A stretch of 64,000 nt of DNA from an uncultured Gemmiger sp. (GTDB lineage: Bacteria > Bacillota > Clostridia > Oscillospirales > Ruminococcaceae): the NCBI GenBank assembly GCA_947629015.1, contig CANRCB010000001.1, forward strand, positions 62,001 through 126,000, read 5' to 3'. A program made the translations under genes and the position numbers. Under the pieces are notes generated by a model. That model ran no database searches. It was not told where the DNA came from and saw only the letters and a list, made by a program, of their open reading frames with translations. Below, one piece after another: positions 7,011 to 14,683 of this stretch. Each line of letters opens with the position of its first letter. Position 1 is the first letter of the stretch.

Positions 7011-9119
7011 TCAAAGCGAATGAAAGTTATTCCATGTCTCAATTTGTACGATTTCACCATTGCTGATGGTTGCAATACGATCACACTGTTGCAGTGCCCT
7101 TCGGCGATGCGCAATAACGATTGTAGTTGTATTTGGATATATTTGTTGAATACTTTTTTCAATCAGTTGTTCTGTTTGTGCATCGATTGCACTTGTTGCC
7201 TCATCCAAGATTAAGATTTCTGCTTGCTTTATCAACGCACGGGCAAGTGATATCATTTGACGTTGCCCTCCGGAAAGATTATCACCATTTTCAGTTAGTA
7301 TACTTTGGTATTTCATTGGGAACTGTTCGATAAATTGTTTGAAGGGTGTTTCATTCAAAAAATTGACAATGTCAGCCTCACTCATATCGGGATTCCCAAT
7401 TTTAATGTTTTTTAAAATACTACCCCTGAATAGAAATGCGTTTTGGGAAACATATGCGATTTTTCTCCTGATAATTTGTAAAGGGATATCATTGATATTG
7501 CGGTTCCCAATTTCGATTTTACCCGATTCGGCGGTATAAAAACGCAACAAAAGTTTGGCCAGGGTGCTCTTTCCAGTGCCACTGTTTCCGGATAAGCCTA
7601 TCCGCTCACCTTTGTTGATAATAAGCGACAGATTGTTAAGGACCAGTTCCCTGTTTCCATATCTAAACGAGAGATTTTTAATTTTGATACAATCGTTTAA
7701 CGAGATATCAATGTCACTGCGTTGATGCTTTTCCACAGGAACGGAAAAAACAGTCTGTAATCGTCGCGCAGAAATTTCTGCTTTACGAACGATCGGCAAT
7801 AAATCAACTATATTTTTTACCGGCGAGAGGCACATATTAAATAATGAGTAGAACACGATTAAAATTCCCAAAGACATAGTGCCTTCAATAATAAGCGCAC
7901 CGCCGATTGCCAACACACTGATTTCTCCTATGAGCATGATTGTTTCCGCCAAGGTGGATTGTGAGGAAAACAAGGTCGTTGCTTTTTTGAAGGTTTCCAT
8001 AAGTTGGGCGATATTGCACTCATTATTAGTTAAGACATCTACTTCATCCTGGTATGCTTTGATTGTTTCAATTCCTTGTACAGTTTCCAAAAAATAGGAG
8101 GTTGTCTTTGCATCCCTTTCACGGAGATCTGAAGTGATCCTGCTTATAGGGCCGTTAAATTTCGCAATGACTGCTACATAAATCAATATAAAGCATAGGG
8201 AAACAAAGAATAGCCGTAAATCGAGACGGCCTAGCACAGTTAGACTGATGGTCGCGACAAAAACATCTAACAATGATGTCACTGTGATTTTAGATACGGC
8301 ATCTCTCACAATATCCGTATCTTGCAGGCGAGATATCAGATCGCCGGTTGTATAATTATCATAGAACTCATAATTGATTTTAAGCAACTGTTCAATATAA
8401 TTGCGCGACAACTTCTGACTTAATGATTTAGAGACATCGGCTGTCAAGTGAATACGGATTATGTTAAGTAATAAAGTAAACAGATACATAATAATTATGA
8501 TTATCGCGGCAAGAGCCAATTTATTTATCAATGACGCCGGTATAACAACATCTATTAAATAGAAAGAGAAAAAACTTGAAAACACTTCAATCAAAGTAGT
8601 GATAAGTGAAAGCAATATTATTATCATAATTTGCCGCTTCATTGACAGGACATACTTGAAAAATGGAATTAACGGGTGACTGATCTTCTTTCCTTTCTGT
8701 ATTTTGCCGGTCGGAACCATCGTTAAAACCTGGCCAGTCCACACCTTGCTAAAATCCTCTAACGTATATTGTACAATACCTTTAGCCGGATCGCCGATAA
8801 TCGCGCCGTTTTGGTCGATTTTAAAAATGACAACAAAATGTTCCAAAGTGTTATCTACAATAACATGGGCAATGCAAGGGAAAACTACATTGGAAGAAAT
8901 TAACTCTTTAAGATCTCCCGTTAATCCTTCGGATTTATATCCTAATTTAGTAGCAGCATTGTACAAGTCGAGCATATTACTGCCATATCGATCTACATGA
9001 ATCATATTTCTAAGCGTAGCTATATCTTTATTTTGTCCATAATATGAACAGATTGTAGCTAAACACGCAACCCCGCACTCGGTTTCGTCTATTTGTTTGA
9101 TACATTTATATTGCTTCAT
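7011..9119 (-). CDS. Peptidase-containing ABC exporter for double-glycine peptides
   Basis: Cuts the leader from a double-glycine precursor and exports the core peptide. The 702-residue product has all three PCAT parts: an N-terminal C39 cysteine peptidase (ETECGVACL with C15, H94 in LEHFVVI, D110 in GDPAKG), a membrane domain (about 160-440) and an ATPase with GNSGTGKST, LSGGQRQ and ILILDEATS. The start is ATG with AGGAGAA ten bases upstream. It lies downstream of the precursor gene on the same strand, separated by a hairpin. It is strongly AT-rich compared with its host neighbours. The natural substrate is the small peptide encoded just before it. Confidence 0.92.
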   Translation of the reverse strand: MKQYKCIKQIDETECGVACLATICSYYGQNKDIATLRNMIHVDRYGSNMLDLYNAATKLGYKSEGLTGDLKELISSNVVFPCIAHVIVDNTLEHFVVIFKIDQNGAIIGDPAKGIVQYTLEDFSKVWTGQVLTMVPTGKIQKGKKISHPLIPFFKYVLSMKRQIMIIILLSLITTLIEVFSSFFSFYLIDVVIPASLINKLALAAIIIIIMYLFTLLLNIIRIHLTADVSKSLSQKLSRNYIEQLLKINYEFYDNYTTGDLISRLQDTDIVRDAVSKITVTSLLDVFVATISLTVLGRLDLRLFFVSLCFILIYVAVIAKFNGPISRITSDLRERDAKTTSYFLETVQGIETIKAYQDEVDVLTNNECNIAQLMETFKKATTLFSSQSTLAETIMLIGEISVLAIGGALIIEGTMSLGILIVFYSLFNMCLSPVKNIVDLLPIVRKAEISARRLQTVFSVPVEKHQRSDIDISLNDCIKIKNLSFRYGNRELVLNNLSLIINKGERIGLSGNSGTGKSTLAKLLLRFYTAESGKIEIGNRNINDIPLQIIRRKIAYVSQNAFLFRGSILKNIKIGNPDMSEADIVNFLNETPFKQFIEQFPMKYQSILTENGDNLSGGQRQMISLARALIKQAEILILDEATSAIDAQTEQLIEKSIQQIYPNTTTIVIAHRRRALQQCDRIATISNGEIVQIETWNNFHSL

Positions 9120-9142
9120 GGTAAGCGTTCTCCTGCTCTATA

Positions 9143-9179
9143 AAATTGTGCGGTTGCCCCATGCGCAACCGCACAATTT
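9143..9179 (-). terminator. Stem-loop between precursor and exporter genes
   Basis: A 15-bp perfect stem (AAATTGTGCGGTTGC against its complement) with a 7-base loop lies between the precursor stop codon and the exporter ribosome site. It has no long T-tract, so it may act as a partial terminator or an RNA-stability barrier that favours the precursor message over the exporter message. Confidence 0.55.
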
Positions 9180-9190
9180 AGTAACTATGT

Positions 9191-9313
9191 TCAGCACTTA
9201 AAAAGGCCTTTAAAGCCGCAAACAGCGGTACGACCAATGACCCAGCCGAGAACGGCTTCCCAGAGAAGGCCACCATTCACATGACGCATCTCGTTTGCAT
9301 TCATCTTCTTCAT
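9191..9313 (-). CDS. Double-glycine bacteriocin-like precursor peptide
   Basis: Predicted precursor of a secreted peptide. The 40-residue product starts at an ATG preceded by a near-perfect AAAGGAGGTG; a longer frame upstream has no ribosome site. The 15-residue leader MKKMNANEMRHVNGG fits the pattern of class II leaders (hydrophobic, Glu at -8, hydrophobic at -4, Gly-Gly at the cut). The 25-residue core starts LLWEAVLGWV, has a GWVIG segment, and ends CGFKGLFKC. The two Cys, at core positions 17 and 25, could close a small disulfide loop. Charge is positive at the C-terminal end. No lantibiotic or sactipeptide modification enzyme is nearby. I do not recognise the core as a known bacteriocin. 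A signalling peptide is the alternative reading. Confidence 0.8.
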   Translation of the reverse strand: MKKMNANEMRHVNGGLLWEAVLGWVIGRTAVCGFKGLFKC

Positions 9314-9473
9314 TGATTTACACCTCCTTTCGTTGAATGATAGTATCAAAAGAGGCATGGGCTCAATTGAATGCAGCATAAGTAATTGTGTCGGTGACCA
9401 ATAGTAAGTATATAAGAATGGAATACTTCTATAATTTCTCTTAACCAAAACTTGAATTCAAGGAAAAAATGCA

Positions 9474-10148
9474 TCAAGAGATCAGATGAAACACATCGAG
9501 AAAATTATTTTGCATATCGGCGAAAATGGTTTGACTTATTTCGCCATAAGCATCTGTAAAAAGCGTGCTATCCTGGGCCAGACCGACGGCTTTCCCTTCC
9601 CGAACAACTATAACATTCGGAGCATAAATTCGTTTCTCGCCGACTGAAATTTCATTTCCGTCTTCATCTGTCAGAATATAATCAGCCAAAACATTATCAA
9701 AATACTTTAGTAAGCGTTCATAATCTGTCGCACCATCCGAAACTTTCTCTAAATCGCCATTTTTTAATTTATATTCATCTCTACTCTTGTAGATATCCAC
9801 ATAATAAATCGTATCAATATCGCATTTGTCTGCACTTGCCAGCATTGCCTCAAGATACCCCCTGCACCAAGGACATTTTGAGAACCCAAAATAGACCACA
9901 AATGTTTTACCGGCTTCCATCTGATCAATAATATTTGTAAACGATGCGTAAACAATGGGATTATCAGACGGAATATTGACTTCACGCATTTTATTACCGT
10001 AATCGTCGCGCTTGCCGTTCAATGATTCGTATTCATATTTAAAGCGTTCGGCATCGGTTGAAAAAGGTGGTGTACTCTGCCGATTACACCCAAACAACAG
10101 AAAAAGGCCAACCAATATTGCTATGACCCTGAGGCATTTTTGCGTCAT
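9474..10148 (-). CDS. Thioredoxin-like lipoprotein, bacteriocin accessory type
   Basis: Predicted extracytoplasmic thiol-disulfide oxidoreductase. The 224-residue product starts with a lipoprotein signal (MTQKCLRVIAILVGLFLLFGC) and contains a thioredoxin-like core around FVVYFGFSKCPWCRGYL with an active-site CPWC. It resembles the bacteriocin transport accessory proteins (PedC/BrcD type) that help form disulfides in exported bacteriocins. That role is consistent with the two-Cys precursor gene downstream. The ATG is set by GGAGGT seven bases upstream; the open frame continues further but without a ribosome site. It is the first gene after the consensus promoter and operator of this operon. 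Confidence 0.82.
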   Translation of the reverse strand: MTQKCLRVIAILVGLFLLFGCNRQSTPPFSTDAERFKYEYESLNGKRDDYGNKMREVNIPSDNPIVYASFTNIIDQMEAGKTFVVYFGFSKCPWCRGYLEAMLASADKCDIDTIYYVDIYKSRDEYKLKNGDLEKVSDGATDYERLLKYFDNVLADYILTDEDGNEISVGEKRIYAPNVIVVREGKAVGLAQDSTLFTDAYGEISQTIFADMQNNFLDVFHLIS

Positions 10149-10206
10149 CCCGATAACCTCCATCATGGCTATAACGCAGCAGAGAGCAGCGCAACTGTCC
10201 CCAAAA

Positions 10207-10252
10207 GTAGAATTATATTCTACATTATAGCCATTTGGGATTATTTTGTCAA
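10207..10252 (-). promoter_or_regulatory. Consensus promoter with palindromic operator
   Basis: On the minus strand TTGACA (10252-10247) and TATAAT (10229-10224) are separated by exactly 17 bases: a full consensus promoter. Directly after the -10, at 10207-10223, lies the perfect palindrome GTAGAAT-TAT-ATTCTAC, where the start site should fall. An ATTCTAC half-site recurs at 10277-10283 in front of the divergent XRE gene. A repressor bound here would block the bacteriocin operon and possibly its own gene. Confidence 0.75.
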
Positions 10253-10307
10253 TAGAAAACAATAAAATCGATTTTTATTCTACAATGATACGCAAGGGGG
10301 GATCCAC

Positions 10308-10655
10308 TTGATTGGCGAAAGACTGTTGGACTTAAGAAAGGATGCTGGCCTTACGCAAGATGAATTGGCTGCGCAATTGAATATAAACAAACATTCTATT
10401 TCGTCTTATGAGCGGGATAAAAGCGAGCCTCCGGATGCAATTAAGATTGAAATTGCAAAATATTTTGGCGTGTCTGTTGATTTTTTGCTCGGTTTAACGG
10501 ATGATCCAAACCCATACGATGGACGGCATAATATACTTCGGCTGCCCTCTTTATTCCCTGAAAAAGCGAAAAGAAGTTTGTATGATTATGCTGATTATTT
10601 AAAAAGCAAGTATACAGATATTCGTGCTGCTGAACCAAAAAATGACGAAATATAA
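10308..10655 (+). CDS. XRE-family regulator of the bacteriocin locus
   Basis: DNA-binding regulator, probably a repressor. The 115-residue product has an N-terminal helix-turn-helix (LRKDAGLTQDELAAQLNINK, then HSISSYERD) and a short C-terminal part that may serve dimerisation. The start is TTG, with AAGGGGGG seven bases before it. It is divergent from the thioredoxin-precursor-exporter operon and shares the region that carries the GTAGAAT palindrome, so it most likely binds there. What relieves it is not visible: no Rgg-type peptide-binding domain or peptidase is present. Confidence 0.85.
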   Translation: MIGERLLDLRKDAGLTQDELAAQLNINKHSISSYERDKSEPPDAIKIEIAKYFGVSVDFLLGLTDDPNPYDGRHNILRLPSLFPEKAKRSLYDYADYLKSKYTDIRAAEPKNDEI

Positions 10656-10936
10656 TATAAAAATTGCTTTTTTGATGCGATTCCGCATAGTGATTTTACA
10701 AATTTGCATAAAAACTTTTCAAAATGATGCTCCCTCTATGTCAGGCGCTGCAAAAAGAGCTGCCTGACACAGAGGGAGCATTGCTATACCAAATAAATAA
10801 GCAAAAATTATCGTTCGATGTTATTATCCGATGCCAAAGATGACGTAATATAATGATACCCTGGAGGGAAGTCAAGGCAAAGCAGGATGTTTATTTCCCC
10901 GCCCCCTTCTTTCGCCCGCGCGTCACGCCCTGTTTA
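10656..10936. other. Right flank of accessory island
   Basis: No gene. It holds a long stem-loop (10728-10780) and, just after it, ATACCAAATAAA at 10786-10797. That resembles ATACCACAAATAAA at the rlmH stop codon (6579-6592) with two bases missing. GC content returns to the host level at about 10880, which I take as the island edge. Confidence 0.4.
10728..10780. terminator. Long stem-loop between XRE and ktrA
   Basis: TGCTCCCTCT and TGTCAGGC pair with GCCTGACA and AGAGGGAGCA (18 pairs, one mismatch, 15-base loop). Read leftward it is followed by ATCATTTTGAAAAG, so it may end the ktrBA transcripts; read rightward it may end the XRE transcript, though without a T-tract. Confidence 0.5.
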
Positions 10937-11584
10937 TTATAAACGGAAACACTTTTGCAGGTCGCGGTAGGCGCCCAGCGCCAGCAGCGAGGTGCCCTCG
11001 GTGAGCACCAGCTCCGGCGTCAGCACGGCGTTCAGGTGCCCGTCCTCCTTCACGGCCAGAATGTTGATGTTGTATTTTTTGCGGATATCCAGCTCGCCGA
11101 CGCTTTTGCCCACCCAGGCCGGGGGGATGGCCACCTCAAAGATGGCGTGGGATTCGTCCAGCTCGATATAATCCAGGATATGGTCGGTGGAATAGCGGAT
11201 GGCCGTCCATTTGGCCATCTGTTTTTCGGGGTAGACGACCTCGTCGGCACCGTTGCGCAGAAGGAACTTGGCCTGCACGTCCCGCTCCGCGCGGGAGACG
11301 ACCATCTTTGCGCCCAGCTCCTTCAGGCAGGAGGTCGTTTCCAGCGAGCTTTGGAAATCGCTGCTGATGGCGACGATGCACACATCGAAGTTGCGCACCC
11401 CCAGCGAAGAGAGGAACGCCTCGTTGGTGCTGTCCCCGATTTGGGCGCTGGTCACATAGGGCAAAACGGCGTTGACGCATTCCTCGCGGTGGTCGACGGC
11501 CAGTACCTCGTGCCCGAGCTGGTGCAGGTTTTCCGCCACATGGCGGCCAAAACGGCCAAGGCCGATGAGCAGGATGGTTTTCAT
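10937..11584 (-). CDS. ktrA: Potassium uptake regulatory subunit (RCK)
   Basis: Cytosolic nucleotide-binding ring protein that gates the KtrB potassium channel. The 215 residues comprise a Rossmann RCK-N domain (ILLIGLGRFGRHVAENL, with the acidic VDHRE at the end of the second strand) and an RCK-C (TrkA-C) domain from about residue 135. AAGGAGG lies eight bases upstream of the ATG. It follows the channel gene on the same strand with a 16-base gap, so the pair is an operon. KtrA and KtrC types cannot be told apart here. Confidence 0.9.
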   Translation of the reverse strand: MKTILLIGLGRFGRHVAENLHQLGHEVLAVDHREECVNAVLPYVTSAQIGDSTNEAFLSSLGVRNFDVCIVAISSDFQSSLETTSCLKELGAKMVVSRAERDVQAKFLLRNGADEVVYPEKQMAKWTAIRYSTDHILDYIELDESHAIFEVAIPPAWVGKSVGELDIRKKYNINILAVKEDGHLNAVLTPELVLTEGTSLLALGAYRDLQKCFRL

Positions 11585-11600
11585 GGCAAAGCCTCCTTAT

Positions 11601-12938
11601 TTATCCGACGATGATCTTTTCCTGCGGGTATTTGGAAAGCCCGCGCTGCGGCGCGGCGCTGGCGGCGTAGACGAGCGTCAGGCTGCCCACGCGCCCCAAA
11701 AACATCAAGAGGATGAGCACGGCGCGCGAGAGTTGGGAGAGCGTGGGCGTCAGCCCCAGCGTGAGGCCCACGGTGCCCAGCGCCGAAGCCGCCTCGAACA
11801 GGCAGGCGCTGATGGGCGAACCGTCGGCCCCGCTGATGACCATCGCCCCGCCGAAAAACAGCAGCATATACAAAAGCAAAATGGCCCCGGCGTTGCGCAG
11901 CGCGCTTTCCTCCACGCGGCGGCGGAACAAACTCACGTCCTCGCGCCGGCGCAGCACCGATACCGTGCTGGCCAGAAGCACGGCCAGCGTGGTGGTCTTC
12001 ATGCCGCCGGCGGTGGAGCCGGGGGAGCCGCCGGTCAGCATCAGGCCGACAAGGATGCTCTGCCCCGCGCCGGAAAAGGCCGAAAGGTCCACGGTGTTGA
12101 AGCCCGCCGTGCGCGGCGTCACCGCCTGGAACAGCGCCGCCAGCGCGCGCTGGGCGGGCGGCAGCCAGGCAAGCTCATTGGTAAAAAAGTACACGGCCGG
12201 CAGCAGGATCAGGATGGGCGTCGCCGTCAGCACGACCTTTGTCTGCATACGGTACTGCTGCCAGTGCCAGCGGTGGGCGGCGATATCGTCCCACGTCAGA
12301 AAGCCGATGCCGCCGCTGATGATGAGCAGCATGATGGTGATGTTGATGACCGGGTCCGATACATAGCGGGTGAGCGAGGCAAAGCGGACGTTCTGGCTGC
12401 CCATGATGTCGAACCCGGCGTTGCAGAAGGCCGAGACGGAATGGAACACCGCCATCCACACCCCCCGCGGGCCATAGTCCCGGCAGAACACCGGCATCAT
12501 GGCAAGCGCGCCCAGCCCCTCGATGGCAAAGGCGGTGCGCAGGATGAACCGCACCAGCCGCACGATGCCGCCCAGCTGCGGGGCGGCCAGCGCCTCCTGC
12601 AGGGTGGAACGCTGCATCAGCGATACGCGCCCCCGGGCCGCCAGCGTAAAGGCCACCGCCACCGTGATGACGCCCATGCCGCCGATCTGGATGAGCACGA
12701 GGATGACCCCCTGCCCGAACGCCGACCAGTGCATCGCGGTGTCCCGCACGATGAGCCCGGTCACGCATACGGCCGAGGTGGCGGTGAACAGTGCGTCGGA
12801 AAACGGCGTCGGCTGCCCGTCGTGCGCCGCAAAGGGCAGCATCAAGACCAGCGCCCCCGCAAGGATCACCAGCGCGAACCCGCCGATGATGAGCTGGTAG
12901 GTGGTCAGGTGCAGCCGTTTTTGGGCAAGGCCCCCCAT
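11601..12938 (-). CDS. ktrB: Potassium uptake channel subunit
   Basis: Membrane subunit of the Ktr potassium transporter of the SKT superfamily. The 445-residue product has the four pore-loop repeats, seen as SAVCVTGL, SAFCNAGFD, TPRTAGFN and SALGTVGLT, each with the conserved filter Gly. The gating loop SPGSTAGGMKTTT is in the third repeat region. Length and order match KtrB/KtrD rather than the longer TrkH. It is the promoter-proximal gene of the ktrB-ktrA pair. Confidence 0.92.
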   Translation of the reverse strand: MGGLAQKRLHLTTYQLIIGGFALVILAGALVLMLPFAAHDGQPTPFSDALFTATSAVCVTGLIVRDTAMHWSAFGQGVILVLIQIGGMGVITVAVAFTLAARGRVSLMQRSTLQEALAAPQLGGIVRLVRFILRTAFAIEGLGALAMMPVFCRDYGPRGVWMAVFHSVSAFCNAGFDIMGSQNVRFASLTRYVSDPVINITIMLLIISGGIGFLTWDDIAAHRWHWQQYRMQTKVVLTATPILILLPAVYFFTNELAWLPPAQRALAALFQAVTPRTAGFNTVDLSAFSGAGQSILVGLMLTGGSPGSTAGGMKTTTLAVLLASTVSVLRRREDVSLFRRRVEESALRNAGAILLLYMLLFFGGAMVISGADGSPISACLFEAASALGTVGLTLGLTPTLSQLSRAVLILLMFLGRVGSLTLVYAASAAPQRGLSKYPQEKIIVG

Positions 12939-13033
12939 AAAAGCACCCCTCTCCCTTGAAAAACAGTATACCGCGGCGGGTCTAAAATGGGTGTTAAACC
13001 CGCGCCCCGCCGCCTAAAGAAAACATAAAGACC

Positions 13034-13064
13034 CCGCCCGGCGGGTTTTCCGCGGGGCGGGGAA
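13034..13064 (-). terminator. Terminator of the hydrogenase-like gene
   Basis: On the minus strand CCCCGCCCCGCGG and CCGCCGGGCGGGG pair around AAAACC and are followed by TCTTTATGTTTTCTTT. It lies just downstream of the stop codon. Confidence 0.75.
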
Positions 13065-13075
13065 GGCGTGTACGC

Positions 13076-14599
13076 TCAGTATTTCAGATCCTCGATGTTC
13101 ACGGTCTGCGGCATATATACCGGGGTCTTGTGTTTGGCCTCGGCCTTGAACCTGTTCAGCGCCGCGGCGGTGCGGGCCGGGTCGGCCAGGGTGCCGGCGC
13201 CGGCGATGCAGCCGCCCGGGCAGGCCATGCCCTCCAAAAGGTAGCCGTCGTACTTGCCGGCCTTGGCAAGGGTGAGCATCTTGCGGCACTCCGAAAGCCC
13301 CTGTGCCCCCACGACCTTGATGTCCCGGCCGGGCTCCATCTCGTGCACGGCGTTCACCACTGCCTGCGCCACGCCGCCGGCAATGGCAAAGCCGCGGCCG
13401 TCGGCGCTGGCGATGTCGAATTTCTTGTCCGGGTCGTCGGGCAGCTTGGCCACATCGACCTCTTTGGCCTCAAACAGGCCCATCAATTCCTCAAAGGTCA
13501 GCACAAAGTCCACCTCGCTGCGCACGCTGCGGCGGCTGGCCTCCAGCTTTTTGGCGGAGCACGGCCCCACAAAGCAGATGCGCGCGTCCGGCTGCTGCTG
13601 CTTGATCATGCGCGCCGTCAGCACCATCGGGGTCAGGGTCATGCTGATGCAGTCCGCCTGTTCGGGGAACAGCTTTTTGGCCATGGAGCTCCACGCCGGG
13701 CAGCAGGAGGTGCCCATGAACGGGTGGTTCGCCGGGACTTCCTTCATAAAATCGCGCGCCTCGTCGATGGTGCACAGATCCGCCCCGATGGCGACCTCCT
13801 CCACATCGGCAAAGCCCAGCGCGCGCATGGCGGGGCGCACCTTGGCGGGCGTCATGCCGGGGAACTGGTTGATAAAGGCCGGCGCCACGATGGCGATGAC
13901 CTTGTCGCCCTTTTTGATGGCCTGCACCAGCTGGAAGATCTGCCCCTTGTCCACGATGGCGCCGAACGGGCAGTTGACCAGGCACATCCCGCAGGAGACG
14001 CATTTGTCATAGTCGATCTTGGCGCGGCCGTATTCGTCGGAATGGATGGCGTCCATGCCGCAGGCCATGGCGCAGGGGCGGTCGATCTTGACGATGGCGC
14101 CGTAGGGGCAGGCGTTGACGCAGCGCATACACTTGATGCATTTGGACTGGTCGATCACGCTGCGGCCGTTCTCAAAATGGATGGCGCCCTTGGGGCACAC
14201 CTCCTGGCAGGGGTGCGCCAGGCACCCCTGGCACATCGAGGTCACGTGCACGGATTTCTCCGGGCAGCGGTTGCACGCAAAGGTGATGACGTTGATGAGC
14301 GGCGGCTCGTAGTATTTTTCGGCCAGGACCGCGGGCTCCAGCCCCTCGTCGGCGGTGGTCAGGTCGTCCACCGGCTGGAGGGAAAGCCCCATCGCCAGGC
14401 GGATACGCTCCGAGACGATGGCCCTCTCCAAAAAGATGCTGCTGCGCATGCTGCTCTCCTCGCCGGGCATGATCTGGTAGGGCAGCGCGCGCATCAGGTA
14501 GGCATAATCGGTCATCTCGTTGACCTCATAGGCCATGCGCGCCACTTCGGTGAATACCTTGCGGCGGATATCGGTCACGGGGGTGTAGATACCACGCAT
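13076..14599 (-). CDS. Monomeric [FeFe]-hydrogenase-like protein
   Basis: Predicted to oxidise or evolve H2, or to sense it. The 507-residue product carries an N-terminal region, several 4Fe-4S sites (C154/C157/C160/C164 and C200/C203/C206/C210, plus Cys-rich segments at 109-135), and a complete H-cluster set: TSCCPAW at 297-303, GPCSAKK at 345-351, and EGMACPGGC from 456. All four H-cluster Cys are present. The layout fits the group B monomeric [FeFe] hydrogenases of clostridia. AAAGGAG eight bases upstream sets the ATG. It is a single gene with its own terminator; no hydE, hydF or hydG maturation genes are in the window, so they must be elsewhere if it is active. Confidence 0.85.
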   Translation of the reverse strand: MRGIYTPVTDIRRKVFTEVARMAYEVNEMTDYAYLMRALPYQIMPGEESSMRSSIFLERAIVSERIRLAMGLSLQPVDDLTTADEGLEPAVLAEKYYEPPLINVITFACNRCPEKSVHVTSMCQGCLAHPCQEVCPKGAIHFENGRSVIDQSKCIKCMRCVNACPYGAIVKIDRPCAMACGMDAIHSDEYGRAKIDYDKCVSCGMCLVNCPFGAIVDKGQIFQLVQAIKKGDKVIAIVAPAFINQFPGMTPAKVRPAMRALGFADVEEVAIGADLCTIDEARDFMKEVPANHPFMGTSCCPAWSSMAKKLFPEQADCISMTLTPMVLTARMIKQQQPDARICFVGPCSAKKLEASRRSVRSEVDFVLTFEELMGLFEAKEVDVAKLPDDPDKKFDIASADGRGFAIAGGVAQAVVNAVHEMEPGRDIKVVGAQGLSECRKMLTLAKAGKYDGYLLEGMACPGGCIAGAGTLADPARTAAALNRFKAEAKHKTPVYMPQTVNIEDLKY

Positions 14600-14683
14600 C
14601 GTAGTCGCTCCTTTCAAACGGGGGATGGTACCCTTATCATAGCAAACGGCCGCCGTTTTGGCAAGGGCGCGGCCCGCCCTTTT

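Noticed and set aside
9314..9448. Longer reading of the bacteriocin precursor (85 codons)
   Set aside because: The perfect ribosome site lies inside it, directly before the ATG that gives a standard double-glycine leader.
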